A stretch of DNA of 64,000 nt from Candidimonas nitroreducens (GCF_002209565.1 NZ_NJIH01000009.1:294853-358852), one strand, 5' to 3'. Positions 9,311 to 18,480 are shown, counted from the stretch's first letter. The notes: generated by a model not told the origin, from the sequence alone. Made by a program: numbers and translations.

Positions 9311-9880
9311 AACGCCTTTCCGGGCTTGCTTTCCTGGGCTGCCTTGCTGGTTCGCTTTTTTGAATCAGCCTGCTTGAGCCGGCCTTCCGGAGCCGGCTGC
9401 GGCCATAGCGGCACGGGAGGCTTGCGTTGGCTGTGCGTGTTTGATCGCGATCCGGCTTGAACCCCTCAGGTGTCTCATGCATACCATGTTGCGCCGCACG
9501 TTGCCGCGGCCGGCAGCCCGGTGTTTCAGTTCTTGCATCGGTGCCGGGCAGTGGCTGCCGCCTCGGCAGTGCAGGGCTTTGTTATTGGCTGAAACCCGGC
9601 TCCTGCCGCTGCGGTTTATGCCTCGGCTAGCCCTTGCTCCGAATCTCTATCAGCCACTGTCTATTTGACAGGGGTGCTTACGGTGTCGATGGGGTACGCA
9701 GTACTCGCGGCGATATAGCGGTCGAAGGCGGCCGCCGCACCCGGTCTCGCGTTGTGGCTGATCCGCCGGCCGGCCGCGTATTCGAGTTTTGCGAAGGGGG
9801 GGTGGAAAACATAACAATTCCGTAAACCGCAGGTGCTTCTTATACTGGTTCGCGTCGACACGAGTCGAGGCGGAACGCAT
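9311..9880. other. Non-coding stretch after glpD
   Basis: About 570 bases without a convincing gene. The only notable item is an imperfect GC hairpin at 9377-9398 (AGCCGGC and GCCGGCT around 8 bases), which may help end glpD transcription but has no T tract. Open frames here are short and lack ribosome sites. The last 120 bases before 9881 should hold the cluster B promoter, but I cannot place it. Confidence 0.4.
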
Positions 9881-10837
9881 ATGCGCAACGAGCATGGAGT
9901 CCGGTCGGAAGGCCGCACAATCGGCTTCATCGGAATTGGCAATATCGGCATGCCGATGGCATGCCGGCTATTGGATGCCGGCCACCGGCTTCACGTCTTT
10001 GATATCAACAAGGCCAGCGTCGATGCGATAGTCGGCCGAGGGGCGATCGCCGAAGGTTCGCCCGTGGACGTCGCCACGCGTGCCGACACGGTATTGGTGT
10101 CTTTGCCGACGCCAGGCGTGCTGCGCCAGGTCGTCGGCGGGCCGGATGGCGTGATCAATGGCCGCGCGCTCCGGGTTCTCGTCGATCTTTCCACTACGGG
10201 GCCTCGAGCCGCCGCCGAGGCGGCGGCTCTGCTGGCGGAACGCGGCGTGGCCTGGGCCGATGCGCCGGTCAGTGGCGGGGTAGCCGGCGCAAGAGCCGGA
10301 AAGCTGGCGGTGATGGTTTCATGCGCCGCCGAAACGTTCTCGAACCTGGAGCCATTGCTTAGTCCGATCGGGCAGGTGTTCCACGTCGGGAACGAGCCTG
10401 GCATGGGGCAAGTGATGAAGCTTGCGAACAATCTGCTTTCCGCAGCCGCGCTTGCGGCGACTTCGGAAGCCATTGTCATGGGCGTGAAGGCCGGCCTGAG
10501 CCCGAGAATGATGATCGACGTGCTGAACGCGGGCAGCGGCAGGAACAGTGCGACTGCGGTCAAATTCCCGAACGCCATACTGCCGAGATCATTCAACCTG
10601 GGCTTTTCATCGTCGCTGATGCTCAAGGACGTGGCCTTGGCTGTCGAAGAGGCAGAGGCCTTGGGGGTTCCGATCCAGGTTGGCAGGACAGTGCGGCAGG
10701 TCTGGCAGCAGGTTGTCGACGAGATCGGAGGCAGCCAGGACTCGACAACTTTCATACAGCTGCTTGAACAGCACGCCGGGGTCACCGTAGCGGATGCCTC
10801 CGTGGCCGATGCGCATGCTGTCGCCAAAACAAGTTAG
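9881..10837 (+). CDS. NAD(P)-dependent beta-hydroxyacid dehydrogenase (3-hydroxyisobutyrate dehydrogenase family)
   Basis: 318 residues from the ATG at 9881, with GAGGCGGA upstream as ribosome site. The dinucleotide-binding motif GIGNIG is at residues 18-23, the substrate signature DAPVSGG at 127-133, and the catalytic lysine is Lys180 in GQVMKLANNLL. Relatives oxidise 3-hydroxyisobutyrate, tartronate semialdehyde, 6-phosphogluconate and related acids. It begins a tight plus-strand operon with an MmgE/PrpD protein 10 bases downstream. The natural substrate is probably a hydroxy acid made or used by those neighbours. Confidence 0.88.
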   Translation: MRNEHGVRSEGRTIGFIGIGNIGMPMACRLLDAGHRLHVFDINKASVDAIVGRGAIAEGSPVDVATRADTVLVSLPTPGVLRQVVGGPDGVINGRALRVLVDLSTTGPRAAAEAAALLAERGVAWADAPVSGGVAGARAGKLAVMVSCAAETFSNLEPLLSPIGQVFHVGNEPGMGQVMKLANNLLSAAALAATSEAIVMGVKAGLSPRMMIDVLNAGSGRNSATAVKFPNAILPRSFNLGFSSSLMLKDVALAVEEAEALGVPIQVGRTVRQVWQQVVDEIGGSQDSTTFIQLLEQHAGVTVADASVADAHAVAKTS

Positions 10838-10847
10838 GGAACATGGC

Positions 10848-12254
10848 ATGGCAAACGAACAAGGGCCTGCCGCGCAGGCGCAAAGCTGCAGCGCCAAGGC
10901 GGCGGACTGGTACCTGGGCCTGAAGTACACCGACCTGCCCGACGATATCGTTGCGCGCACCAAGCTGCATCTGCTGGATGTCATAGGGCTTGCGTTGATG
11001 GGCGCCACGCGCGAATCGGGCCAGGTCGTCCGCCGGGCCGTGCATGCCCTTGGCAAGGGTGAAGAATGCCGCATCCTTGGCTATGGCGACCGGACGACCG
11101 CCTTGCTTGCCGCTATCGCCAACGGAACGATGGCGCATTCCACGGAGTTCGACGACACGCACAACGAAGCCATTGCGCACATCGCGAATTCGGTCATAAC
11201 GACCACGCTGGCGCTGAGTGAATCGAATGCGTTGAACGGGCGGGACGCGATTGCGGCGATTGCCGGGGCGAACGAAATCGCCTGTCGTGTTGGTGTGATT
11301 GCGCCTGGCAAGATGCATGCCGCCGGCTACCACGCCACGGGCGTGATCGGGACTATCAGTGCCAGCTATCTGGCCAGCCGTTTACTCGGCCTCAGCCTGC
11401 AGCAGGCGCAGTGGTGCATCGGTATCGCGGGTAGCCAAGCCGCGGGCATCATGGAGTGCTGGTCCGACGGAACCTGGTCGAAGTTTCTTCATCCCGGCTT
11501 GGCCGCTCACAACGCATTGATAGCGGCGAACTTGGCTATGGCCGGGTTTACCGGGCCGGCCACGGTGCTGGAGGGCCGCTTCGGACTGCTGCGGTCGCAT
11601 GTCCAGGATCCGAACCAGGTGTTCGATTTCGAGCGCATGGTCGGTTGCCTCGGCAGTAGATGGGAGAGCCGAGACATTTCGTTCAAACCTTATCCCACGG
11701 CCCACTTCATCCATCCCTTTCTTGATGCGATTTTCGCCCTCATGCATAAGCATGGTATCGGGGCCTCGGACGTAAAATCGGTCATGTGCCCGATCGCCGC
11801 GCACATGATCCCGATCGTTTGCGAGCCCGTAGAAGAAAAGGTGCGCCCGGCCAGCGATTGGCATGGGCGCGTCAGCCTTCAGTATTCGATTGCCGAGGCA
11901 TTGTATTTCGGCCGGCTGGACGGGCAGGGCTATGCCGAAGAAAGCCTGGGAAATCCCCGGATTCTGGAACTGGCCAAGAAGATCGACTACCGGCTCGATC
12001 CGGATGCCCCTGGGCGTGCGCACTTCAAGGGCTGGGTCATTGTGGAAACCGTTGACGGCCGGCGCCTGGAGCATGTCGAGCCACGCAACCGCGGCAGCGC
12101 GTCGAACCCGATGAGCGCAGACGACATCAAGGAAAAATTCCGCAGCAACGCGAGATTGATGCTTGACAATCCGCGCGTCGAGCAGATTGTCGACCGAATC
12201 GACAATCTGGAACAGCTTTCGGATATGCGCGATCTCATCGCGCTCTGCTGCTGA
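10848..12254 (+). CDS. MmgE/PrpD-family protein (second copy)
   Basis: 468 residues from the ATG at 10848, preceded by AGGGA at 10836-10840. It has the family's N-terminal helical domain (VARTKLHLLDVIGLALMGATR), the STEFDDTHNEAIAHIANSV active-site-like stretch and the ISFKPYPTAHFIHPFLDAI segment. Known relatives hydrate or dehydrate carboxylic acids (PrpD, cis-aconitate decarboxylase, IDS-epimerase). Only the family is clear, not the reaction. Its stop overlaps the start of the cyclase gene by one base (TGATG), which indicates translational coupling. Confidence 0.87.
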   Translation: MANEQGPAAQAQSCSAKAADWYLGLKYTDLPDDIVARTKLHLLDVIGLALMGATRESGQVVRRAVHALGKGEECRILGYGDRTTALLAAIANGTMAHSTEFDDTHNEAIAHIANSVITTTLALSESNALNGRDAIAAIAGANEIACRVGVIAPGKMHAAGYHATGVIGTISASYLASRLLGLSLQQAQWCIGIAGSQAAGIMECWSDGTWSKFLHPGLAAHNALIAANLAMAGFTGPATVLEGRFGLLRSHVQDPNQVFDFERMVGCLGSRWESRDISFKPYPTAHFIHPFLDAIFALMHKHGIGASDVKSVMCPIAAHMIPIVCEPVEEKVRPASDWHGRVSLQYSIAEALYFGRLDGQGYAEESLGNPRILELAKKIDYRLDPDAPGRAHFKGWVIVETVDGRRLEHVEPRNRGSASNPMSADDIKEKFRSNARLMLDNPRVEQIVDRIDNLEQLSDMRDLIALCC

Positions 12255-13039
12255 TGTGCGATTCAAATGTTCGGCGGGGCGCAGGTTGGAAAGGCTGGCT
12301 CGATCTGCCCGAGCCTGCACCTGATCGAGCCGTGGACGAAGGAGCCTGGATCGACTTGACCCATCCGCTGGGCAACAACCTGCCGACGGTCTCGTTCTTT
12401 CCAAAGCCGAGATTTCGGCAAATCATGATGCAGCCGTCTGATCCGATGAATGTCACCGAGATGCAGATGGTGGTTCATCTCGGGACGCATGTCGATGCTC
12501 CCAGGCATTTTTACAGCGACGGCCCGGCATTTCACGAGATTCCTCTGGAAAGGCTGCATGGTTCGGGCGTGGTCTGGCGTATAGACAAGCTGGACTATGG
12601 CCTGATCGACGTGGCTGATTTGGAACGTGCCAGCCCGGACGTTCGCGCTGGCGACATTGTTGCTCTTTGCACCGGGTGGTCGGCATATTTTTCCGAGGCC
12701 CGCTATCACCGCCATCCTTGCCTCAGCACGGCGGCGGCCGAATGGCTGGTGGACAAGCGCGTGAAATTGCTGGCGGTCGATTTCACCTCGCCAGACCTGG
12801 CCGTCAATCGGCGTCAGCCTGGTTTCGATTGGCCTGTGCACCACGTGCTGCTGCGGCACGGGGTGCTGGTTTGTGAGCACGCGGCCAACCTGCATTCGTT
12901 AGCGGGCTGTCGCGCCGAATTCATCTTTGCAGCGCTGAATATCGAGAATTCGGATGGCTCGCCGGCGCGTGTCATGGCCCGCAGGCTGACTCAATACGAC
13001 AAGGAAAAATCATGCAGAAATCCAGACGATCCCTGCTGA
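12254..13039 (+). CDS. Cyclase-family protein (kynurenine-formamidase-like metal hydrolase)
   Basis: 261 residues. The metal-binding family motif is present as HLGTHVDAPRHF, starting at His75, with His79 and Asp81. A later HH pair lies in PVHHVLL. Members include kynurenine formamidase KynB, isatin hydrolase and polyketide cyclases, all opening amide or lactam/lactone bonds. The start overlaps the MmgE/PrpD stop; the 3' end overlaps the next gene by 28 bases. With an acid dehydrogenase and an MmgE/PrpD protein in the same operon, a ring-opening or amide-hydrolysis step in a catabolic route is a reasonable inference. Confidence 0.82.
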   Translation: MCDSNVRRGAGWKGWLDLPEPAPDRAVDEGAWIDLTHPLGNNLPTVSFFPKPRFRQIMMQPSDPMNVTEMQMVVHLGTHVDAPRHFYSDGPAFHEIPLERLHGSGVVWRIDKLDYGLIDVADLERASPDVRAGDIVALCTGWSAYFSEARYHRHPCLSTAAAEWLVDKRVKLLAVDFTSPDLAVNRRQPGFDWPVHHVLLRHGVLVCEHAANLHSLAGCRAEFIFAALNIENSDGSPARVMARRLTQYDKEKSCRNPDDPC

Positions 13040-13998
13040 AGGCCTTTTCCGCCTGGCCGGCTGTCGTGCTATGCCCGATAGCCCAGGCCGCAGAGAACTA
13101 TCCTGCCAAGCCCATCCGGTTCATTGTTCCCTTTTCCGCGGGCGGAGGGGCGGACATCGTTGCGAGAGCCATAGCCAAAGCGCTCGGAGAGGAAAGTAGT
13201 GATCAGATTGTGATCGACAACAGAACCGGCGCCGCCGGTATTATCGGCATGCAGTTGGCGGCGCAATCCGCGCCGGACGGCTATACGATCGTGCTGGGCC
13301 AGACCGGCCCGATGTCGATCAATCCGTGGCTGTACAAGAATTTGTCCTATGACCCCGACAAGGATTTTGCTCCGATTACACTGACAACCGTCTATCCCTA
13401 TGTCCTGGTGGTGAATCCATCGATCGCCGCTACGAGTCTGAAGGAGTTGATTGCCCTTGCGCGATCGCGGCCGAACCAATTGAGCTTTGCTTCGGCTGGC
13501 ACGGGCAGCGCCAATCATCTGGCTGGCGAGCTGTTCGAAATGATGGCGCATGTCTCTCTTTTGCATGTGCCGTATAACGCCGGGGCGCCGGCCATCACGG
13601 CCACCATTGGAGGTCAGGTATCGATGGTGTTCGGCGACATGGTGAGCGTGATGCCGTTCGTAAAGTCGGGCATGTTGAGGGCAATTGCGGTCACGAGTGC
13701 GAAGCGGGCCGGCATCGCCCCGGATGTGCCTACCCTTGCCGAAGCGGGCCTGCCCGGATACGAGGCAATTGGCTGGCATGGAGTCCTGGCCCCCGCCGGA
13801 ACCCCGGATCCGATCATCAATAAATTGAACAAACAGATCGTGCAGGCGCTGCGCACGCCGGAAATGCGCAGGCGCCTGGCCAAGCAGGGGGCGGAACCTG
13901 CCGGAGACACTCCCGCCGAATTCGGGCGCTTCCTGAGGGCGGATCGCGAAAAATGGGGAAAAGTCATCAAGAGTGCGCATATCCGCTTAGGCGGTTGA
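13012..13998 (+). CDS. Bug-family substrate-binding protein with a Tat-like signal
   Basis: 328 residues. The ATG at 13012 lies inside the cyclase gene and is preceded by AAGGAAAA. The N-terminus MQKSRRSLLKAF matches the twin-arginine motif S-R-R-x-L-L-K, followed by a modest hydrophobic core and cleavage near QAAEN. The mature protein has the family start YPAKPIRFIVPFSAGGGAD, the loop YDPDKDFAPITLTT, and HVPYNAGAPAITATIGGQV. It is the periplasmic receptor of cluster B; no membrane transporter subunits are present. Tat rather than Sec export would be less usual for this family and is worth noting. Confidence 0.88.
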   Translation: MQKSRRSLLKAFSAWPAVVLCPIAQAAENYPAKPIRFIVPFSAGGGADIVARAIAKALGEESSDQIVIDNRTGAAGIIGMQLAAQSAPDGYTIVLGQTGPMSINPWLYKNLSYDPDKDFAPITLTTVYPYVLVVNPSIAATSLKELIALARSRPNQLSFASAGTGSANHLAGELFEMMAHVSLLHVPYNAGAPAITATIGGQVSMVFGDMVSVMPFVKSGMLRAIAVTSAKRAGIAPDVPTLAEAGLPGYEAIGWHGVLAPAGTPDPIINKLNKQIVQALRTPEMRRRLAKQGAEPAGDTPAEFGRFLRADREKWGKVIKSAHIRLGG

Positions 13999-14006
13999 GA
14001 CGGGTT

Positions 14007-14891
14007 TTAGCGCGTAGATCGTAGATGTTCGACCATCCTCTGTGCCGCGACGCTGAGCTTGGTGTTCGGGGTACAGATATAAGAGTACCGGGAGGCCCAT
14101 TTATCCGAGAGGGCGATGGTTCGAAGTTTCAGGCCATTGCAGTAGGTCTTCGCCGCCTGGTTGGGAAGCACGCCGATGCCCATGTTCGCCTTGATCATGC
14201 GGCAAACCACGTCGAAGCTCCAGACCTGCACTGTCAGGCGTAAAGTCTTGCCGGCCGCGCGTGACGCATCCTGGAGTAGCGCCATAAGAGGCGTGTTCCC
14301 TTCAAGACCCACGAAATCATAATCCAGCAGTCTGTGAAACGCAATCGAGCGGTTGTTGAGCGGATGTTCCCGCGGAACCACGGCCACCAGATTCTCCGCC
14401 CGGTAGTGTTCGAATCTCAGCTCGGCCAGCAAAGGGTCGCTGGCATGCACGATGGCGATGTCGCTGCGGCCATCGCGAACCGCCGCAATACCTTCCGCCG
14501 TCCGGCGCTCCAGCAGTTCGATCTTCAGGCGCGGATTGCTCTCTGTGAATGCCGCGAGGTCTTGGGGAAGAGGGCCGCTGAGCGCAGATGCTGTGGCGCA
14601 CATGCGGACGACACCCCTCGATCCGTCGGCATAGTCGCCAATTTCCACATGCAGCTTTTCGGCCTGCAAAAGTAGCTGCTTCGCATGAAAAGCAAGCGCC
14701 GTGCCGGCGGCGGTTGGAAGCACTCCGGTTGAAGTCCTGCGTAGCAGTTGCACGTTCATGCGCTGCTCGAGAATGGCTATCCGTCGGCTCGCGGCCGAAA
14801 GCGTCAGGTGCAATTCTTTGGCTGCCTTTGAGAGACTTCCCAGCTCGTAGGCACGCCGAAACAGCTCTAAGGATGTGAGATCGGGAAGCAT
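14007..14891 (-). CDS. LysR-family regulator
   Basis: 294 residues. The winged helix-turn-helix covers about residues 1-65 (LTSLELFRRAYELGSLSKAA, then LTLSAASRRIAILE). The effector-binding domain follows with SLSKAAKEL and VRMCATASALSGPLP. It is convergent with cluster B, ending 8 bases after the Bug protein's stop. It is the only regulator next to that operon and is its likely controller, though it does not share a promoter region with it. The effector is unknown. Confidence 0.85.
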   Translation of the reverse strand: MLPDLTSLELFRRAYELGSLSKAAKELHLTLSAASRRIAILEQRMNVQLLRRTSTGVLPTAAGTALAFHAKQLLLQAEKLHVEIGDYADGSRGVVRMCATASALSGPLPQDLAAFTESNPRLKIELLERRTAEGIAAVRDGRSDIAIVHASDPLLAELRFEHYRAENLVAVVPREHPLNNRSIAFHRLLDYDFVGLEGNTPLMALLQDASRAAGKTLRLTVQVWSFDVVCRMIKANMGIGVLPNQAAKTYCNGLKLRTIALSDKWASRYSYICTPNTKLSVAAQRMVEHLRSTR

Positions 14892-15287
14892 ATAGGCTGG
14901 CGTATTGCGCCGATGTGATGGCCTTGTATGCCTGCAACGCAGACGTAAGGAATAGCGGTTTTGAGACTACGCCGTGCTGCTTGGACGTGGCTGTGGGGTT
15001 CAATTCGGCAGCAGTGTGTCAAAGATACCAGTATGGCGGATGCTCATGCAAATTCAGCGGTGCCGTGAAAATTTGAGCTCGTTGATGAGTTCCAGCGTCT
15101 GTATCTGGTGGTGCACGACCCGGTCTGGGGCACTCAGGTCGTAGGGCCGAACCCGCCGTTGCTTTCCGCCTGGTTGCAAAGAAGAAAGCAGCCTGTTCCT
15201 GGTACAGACGGTGCTGTTGCCGGTAAGGGGGGCTCAGTCCAGGCTTGTGGTCGGCCGCAGCCCCGGCTGTCTCGGGGCGCGTAGATG
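14892..15287. other. Spacer without recognised gene
   Basis: Nearly 400 bases between two minus-strand genes. The sequence is less GC-rich than the coding flanks up to about 15080, then GC-rich. No open frame has both a start with a ribosome site and recognisable content. The stretch near 15065-15130 reads open in one plus-strand frame without a start, so it could be a remnant of a lost gene, but I cannot identify it. Confidence 0.3.
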
Positions 15288-15620
15288 TCAGACGCCGTGC
15301 ACGACTTTCGGATGGAAGCCCCGGTGCATGTCGTGGCCCGCGCTGTCCTCGAGCTCGATATCGCGAGACAGGTAGCGCAGGCAGCAGACCCTCAGGAACG
15401 AGGTGAAGTTGGCCGGAGGCTCGCCGCGCAGATCCAGCAGTTCGTCATAGAGTTTGACTATGAACTGGCTGGTCGTCATTTTTTCCCGCTGAGCGATCTC
15501 GTGCAGGACGTCCCAGAACAGGTTTTCCATGCGTACCGTTGTTACGACTCCGCGTAGGCGCAATGACCGCGTGCGCGACTCGTAGAGCATCGGATCTGTA
15601 TTGATTAATACCTGACACAT
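15288..15620 (-). CDS. Small ribbon-helix-helix domain protein
   Basis: 110 residues from the ATG at 15618-15620, chosen because AGGAG lies just upstream; a longer open frame has no such site. The central part (RSLRLRGVVTTVRMENLFWDVLHEIAQREKMTTSQFIVKLYDEL, residues about 18-62) has the strand-helix-helix pattern of the RHH_4 family of DNA-binding proteins. The tail lists conserved-looking FTSFLRVCCLRYL. It lies 130 bases downstream of the GMC dehydrogenase pair on the same strand. It could be a local regulator, but no toxin partner is seen. Confidence 0.7.
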   Translation of the reverse strand: MCQVLINTDPMLYESRTRSLRLRGVVTTVRMENLFWDVLHEIAQREKMTTSQFIVKLYDELLDLRGEPPANFTSFLRVCCLRYLSRDIELEDSAGHDMHRGFHPKVVHGV

Positions 15621-15750
15621 GATGGCGCTCCTTTGGTTCCCTATGCACCGGAAGGTGGATGCGGACGACCGCGGCACTTGCATTGTCGCTCGAAATTGCC
15701 GCCGGCGCGCGCCGCCCGCATCCTTGCCCCAGCCTGCGGGCGGTTTGAGT

Positions 15751-17355
15751 TCAGATGGCCCGTTGCTGCATCTGCCCGGCGATGTATTCCGCCTGGCGGA
15801 TCGCCAGCGTCACGATCGTGAGCGTGGGGTTTTCCGCGGCCCCTGTGGTGAACTGGCTGCCGTCCGATACGAACAGGTTCGGAATATCGTGCGCCTGGCC
15901 GTGCTTGTTGACCACGCCGTCTTCCGGGCGTGCGCTCATGCGCGAGGTGCCGAGGTTGTGCGTGGACGGGTAGGGCGGTACGCGATAAACCTGCTTGGCG
16001 CCCGCCGCCTTGTAGAGCGCCTCGCTTTGCTTGAAGCCGTGCTCGCGCATCGCCTCGTCGTTCGGGTGGTCGTCGAAATACACGTCGGCGACCGGCAGGC
16101 CGTGCTGGTCTTTCACTGTCTGATTGAGTGTAATGCGGTTGTTCGCGCGCGGCATGTCTTCGCCCACGATCCACAGCCCGGCCGTATTCGTGTACTGATC
16201 GAGGGCCGCCGTGAACTGCGCGCCCCATGCGCCCGGATTCAGGAAGGCCGCGTAAAACGGCAAGCCCAAAGAGATGGTCTCCAGGTGATAGCCCCCGACA
16301 AAACCGCGGGACGGGTCGTGGCGCGCCTCGTCCTCGACGATTCCGGCCATTGTCGTGCCCTTGAACATATCGACCTTGTGCTCGAATGTCGCGTAGACCG
16401 AACCGGTCGTGTGGCGCATGTAGTTGCGGCCCACCTGGTCGGAAGAATTCGCCAGCCCTTTGGGAAACTTGGCCGAATGAGAGTTCAGCAGCAGCCGCGG
16501 GGTTTCGAGGGAATTACCCGCCACGGCGACGATGCGCGCCTTCTGGCGCTGCAATTTCCCGTCGGCGTCGTAATAGAGGACGGCGTGCACCCGGCCTTGG
16601 GCGTCGTGCTCGATGCGGGCCACATGGGCTTCGGTGCGCAGTTCCGCATGGCCGGTGGCGACGGCGCTCGGCAGCTCGGTGTAGAGTGTCGACCACTTGG
16701 CCCCGAAGCGGCATCCCTGGAAACAGAAGCCGCGCTGGAAACAATGTGTGCGCCCGTCGTGCGCCACGCTGTTGATTGCCATGCGCCCGGTATTGCATTT
16801 CTTGTAGCCCAGCTTGGTGGCGCCCGCGTACATCACTTTGAAATTATTGTTGCCGGGCAGCCCCGGCCAGCCGTTGGTGCGCGTGACTCCCATTTTCTTT
16901 TCGGCACGGTCGTAATAGGGGTCGAGTTCCTCGCGCGTCAGCGGCCAGTCCAGCAGCGTCGCGCCGGCGAGCTGGCCGTAGGTGCTGCGCGCCTTGAGTT
17001 CATGCGGCTGTATGCGTAGGCTGGCCCCGGCCCAGTGCACGGAGGTACCCCCGACGGTCTTACAGATCCATGCCGGCAGATTGGGGAAATCCTTGGCCAC
17101 ACGCCACGAGCCGGAGGCCGTGCGCTTGTCCAGCCAGGCCAGTTGCTGAAACGAGCCCCATTCATCGGTAAGAAAATCCTTGCGCGTATGCAAGCTGCCT
17201 GCTTCCAGAACGACGACGTCGACGCCTTTCTGTGCCAGTTCGTTGGCCAGGGTGCCGCCGCCGGCGCCCGAACCAATGATCACCACGACGTGGTCATCGT
17301 CGAGTGCGAATTTGACGCCATGCTGGGCTTCCAATTGGGTTTGTGCTTGTGTCAT
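15751..17355 (-). CDS. GMC-family FAD-dependent oxidoreductase (large subunit)
   Basis: 534 residues. The FAD motif GSGAGG is at residues 28-33 after a VVVIIGSG strand. GMC C-terminal landmarks include HNLGTSRM, the conserved VSDGSQFTTGAAENPTLTI and a stretch equivalent to the substrate/FAD-binding C-terminal domain. Together with the small Tat-signal protein encoded just upstream, it resembles the membrane-bound gluconate, fructose, sorbitol or glucose dehydrogenases. Those oxidise sugars or sugar acids in the periplasm and feed the respiratory chain. The usual third partner, a multi-haem cytochrome c subunit, is not present on either side. Substrate unknown. Confidence 0.85.
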   Translation of the reverse strand: MTQAQTQLEAQHGVKFALDDDHVVVIIGSGAGGGTLANELAQKGVDVVVLEAGSLHTRKDFLTDEWGSFQQLAWLDKRTASGSWRVAKDFPNLPAWICKTVGGTSVHWAGASLRIQPHELKARSTYGQLAGATLLDWPLTREELDPYYDRAEKKMGVTRTNGWPGLPGNNNFKVMYAGATKLGYKKCNTGRMAINSVAHDGRTHCFQRGFCFQGCRFGAKWSTLYTELPSAVATGHAELRTEAHVARIEHDAQGRVHAVLYYDADGKLQRQKARIVAVAGNSLETPRLLLNSHSAKFPKGLANSSDQVGRNYMRHTTGSVYATFEHKVDMFKGTTMAGIVEDEARHDPSRGFVGGYHLETISLGLPFYAAFLNPGAWGAQFTAALDQYTNTAGLWIVGEDMPRANNRITLNQTVKDQHGLPVADVYFDDHPNDEAMREHGFKQSEALYKAAGAKQVYRVPPYPSTHNLGTSRMSARPEDGVVNKHGQAHDIPNLFVSDGSQFTTGAAENPTLTIVTLAIRQAEYIAGQMQQRAI

Positions 17356-17373
17356 GGATAGTCTCCTTCGGAA

Positions 17374-17988
17374 TCAGTTGTCGGTCGGTATCGGGCCGCT
17401 GGCGGCCGCCGGGGGCTCGGGCAGCCAGGTCAGATCGTCGAAACCCTTGTGGAGGTATCCGCCGTCGCCCTCGCTCGCGCCATAGCCGAAATGGGCATAG
17501 GCCAGGGGATTGCTGTACAAGGCCACGACCGCAGTGGAGCGTACCTGTTCGAAGAATGGGGATCCGGCCAGAGCCGCCACGTCGCTGTCTTGCTGCGCGG
17601 TCGGCAGCTTGGCCCAATCGCCGTGCGCCTGCGCGTCGAGTTTCTTGACGCCGTCGGCGAGCAGGGTTCGCAGGTTTTTGTCCGCGGCCGCCTTCTTGTC
17701 GAGATCTTTGACCACCAGGGCATAGACCGCGTCGTCCAGAGACGGGTGCGGATAGATGCGCCGGGTCAGCGCCAGCAAGACCGTGCCCTGGCGCGTGGTC
17801 AATCCCGTCATTTCCAGCGCCCATGCGCGGCTCGGAGCCAATAGGGCTAGCGGCGACGAGACGGCCAGGGTGCCGAGCAGCACGCCCGTACCCTTCAGCA
17901 GCTCGCGCCGCGTCAATTTGATGGACGGCGCGTGCGCCGCGCGCGTGGCCGATTCGACGGCCAATGGAATTGTCGTTGCTTGCTTCAT
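17374..17988 (-). CDS. Gluconate 2-dehydrogenase subunit 3 family protein (Tat signal)
   Basis: 204 residues. The N-terminus contains a twin-arginine signal, SIKLTRRELLKGTGVLLG, and a hydrophobic stretch ending near SRAWA. The mature part matches the small gamma subunit of FAD-dependent gluconate/fructose/glucose dehydrogenases. In those enzymes it carries the large GMC subunit through the Tat pathway. It lies 18 bases upstream of the GMC gene and is surely co-transcribed, which supports periplasmic location of the pair. The C-terminus is proline/alanine-rich. Confidence 0.82.
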   Translation of the reverse strand: MKQATTIPLAVESATRAAHAPSIKLTRRELLKGTGVLLGTLAVSSPLALLAPSRAWALEMTGLTTRQGTVLLALTRRIYPHPSLDDAVYALVVKDLDKKAAADKNLRTLLADGVKKLDAQAHGDWAKLPTAQQDSDVAALAGSPFFEQVRSTAVVALYSNPLAYAHFGYGASEGDGGYLHKGFDDLTWLPEPPAAASGPIPTDN

Positions 17989-18081
17989 GTCGCCTCCTGG
18001 ATAAGCCTGTTTTACAAAACCCTGAATGGCGCTCCTGTACGCAGTGCCATCGCGATTGCTGCCCTTGCCTGCGAGGGCTCG

Positions 18082-18480
18082 CTATTGGTAGTGCCCATGA
18101 CGTTCTAGTACCTCGACTTTGTAGCCGTCCGGGTCTTGGATGAAGAAATATCGCGCCAGCAGCTGGCCGTCCGCGGCGTGGAATTCGCGCAATTCGTTCG
18201 GGCTCGAGCCCAGCTCGATCAGGTGGTTTCTTGCGCGCCGGGCGTCGTCGACCACAAAGGCGACGTGGCCGTAGCCGTCGCCATGTGTATAAGGTTCTTC
18301 GCGCCCCTTGTTCCAGGTCAGCTCGATTTCCGCTTCACTTTCGGCGTTGCGCAGATAAACCAGGGAAAAGTCGTCGAAGTCGAGCCGGTGGCTGATGGCC
18401 ATGCCGAATGCCTGCTCATAGAAGGCCAACGAGCGCTCGAGATCCCGCACGCGGATCATCGTGTGTATGAGTTTCGCCAT
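18082..18480 (-). CDS. gloA: Lactoylglutathione lyase (glyoxalase I)
   Basis: 132 residues, normal length for the bacterial enzyme that isomerises the methylglyoxal-glutathione hemithioacetal. The two beta-alpha-beta-beta-beta repeats are seen, and the four metal ligands line up as His6, Glu53, His72 and Glu123. The ATG at 18478-18480 starts with MAKLIHTMIRVRDLERS, typical for the family; a longer frame upstream overlaps the next gene and is not used. It lies 17 bases downstream of a DJ-1/PfpI gene, and that family includes glutathione-independent glyoxalases and deglycases. The two may form a small carbonyl-stress unit. Confidence 0.9.
   Translation of the reverse strand: MAKLIHTMIRVRDLERSLAFYEQAFGMAISHRLDFDDFSLVYLRNAESEAEIELTWNKGREEPYTHGDGYGHVAFVVDDARRARNHLIELGSSPNELREFHAADGQLLARYFFIQDPDGYKVEVLERHGHYQ

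Noticed and set aside
15065..15285. A transposase remnant between 15065 and 15285
   Set aside because: One frame is open but there is no start, no inverted repeats and no recognisable transposase motif.
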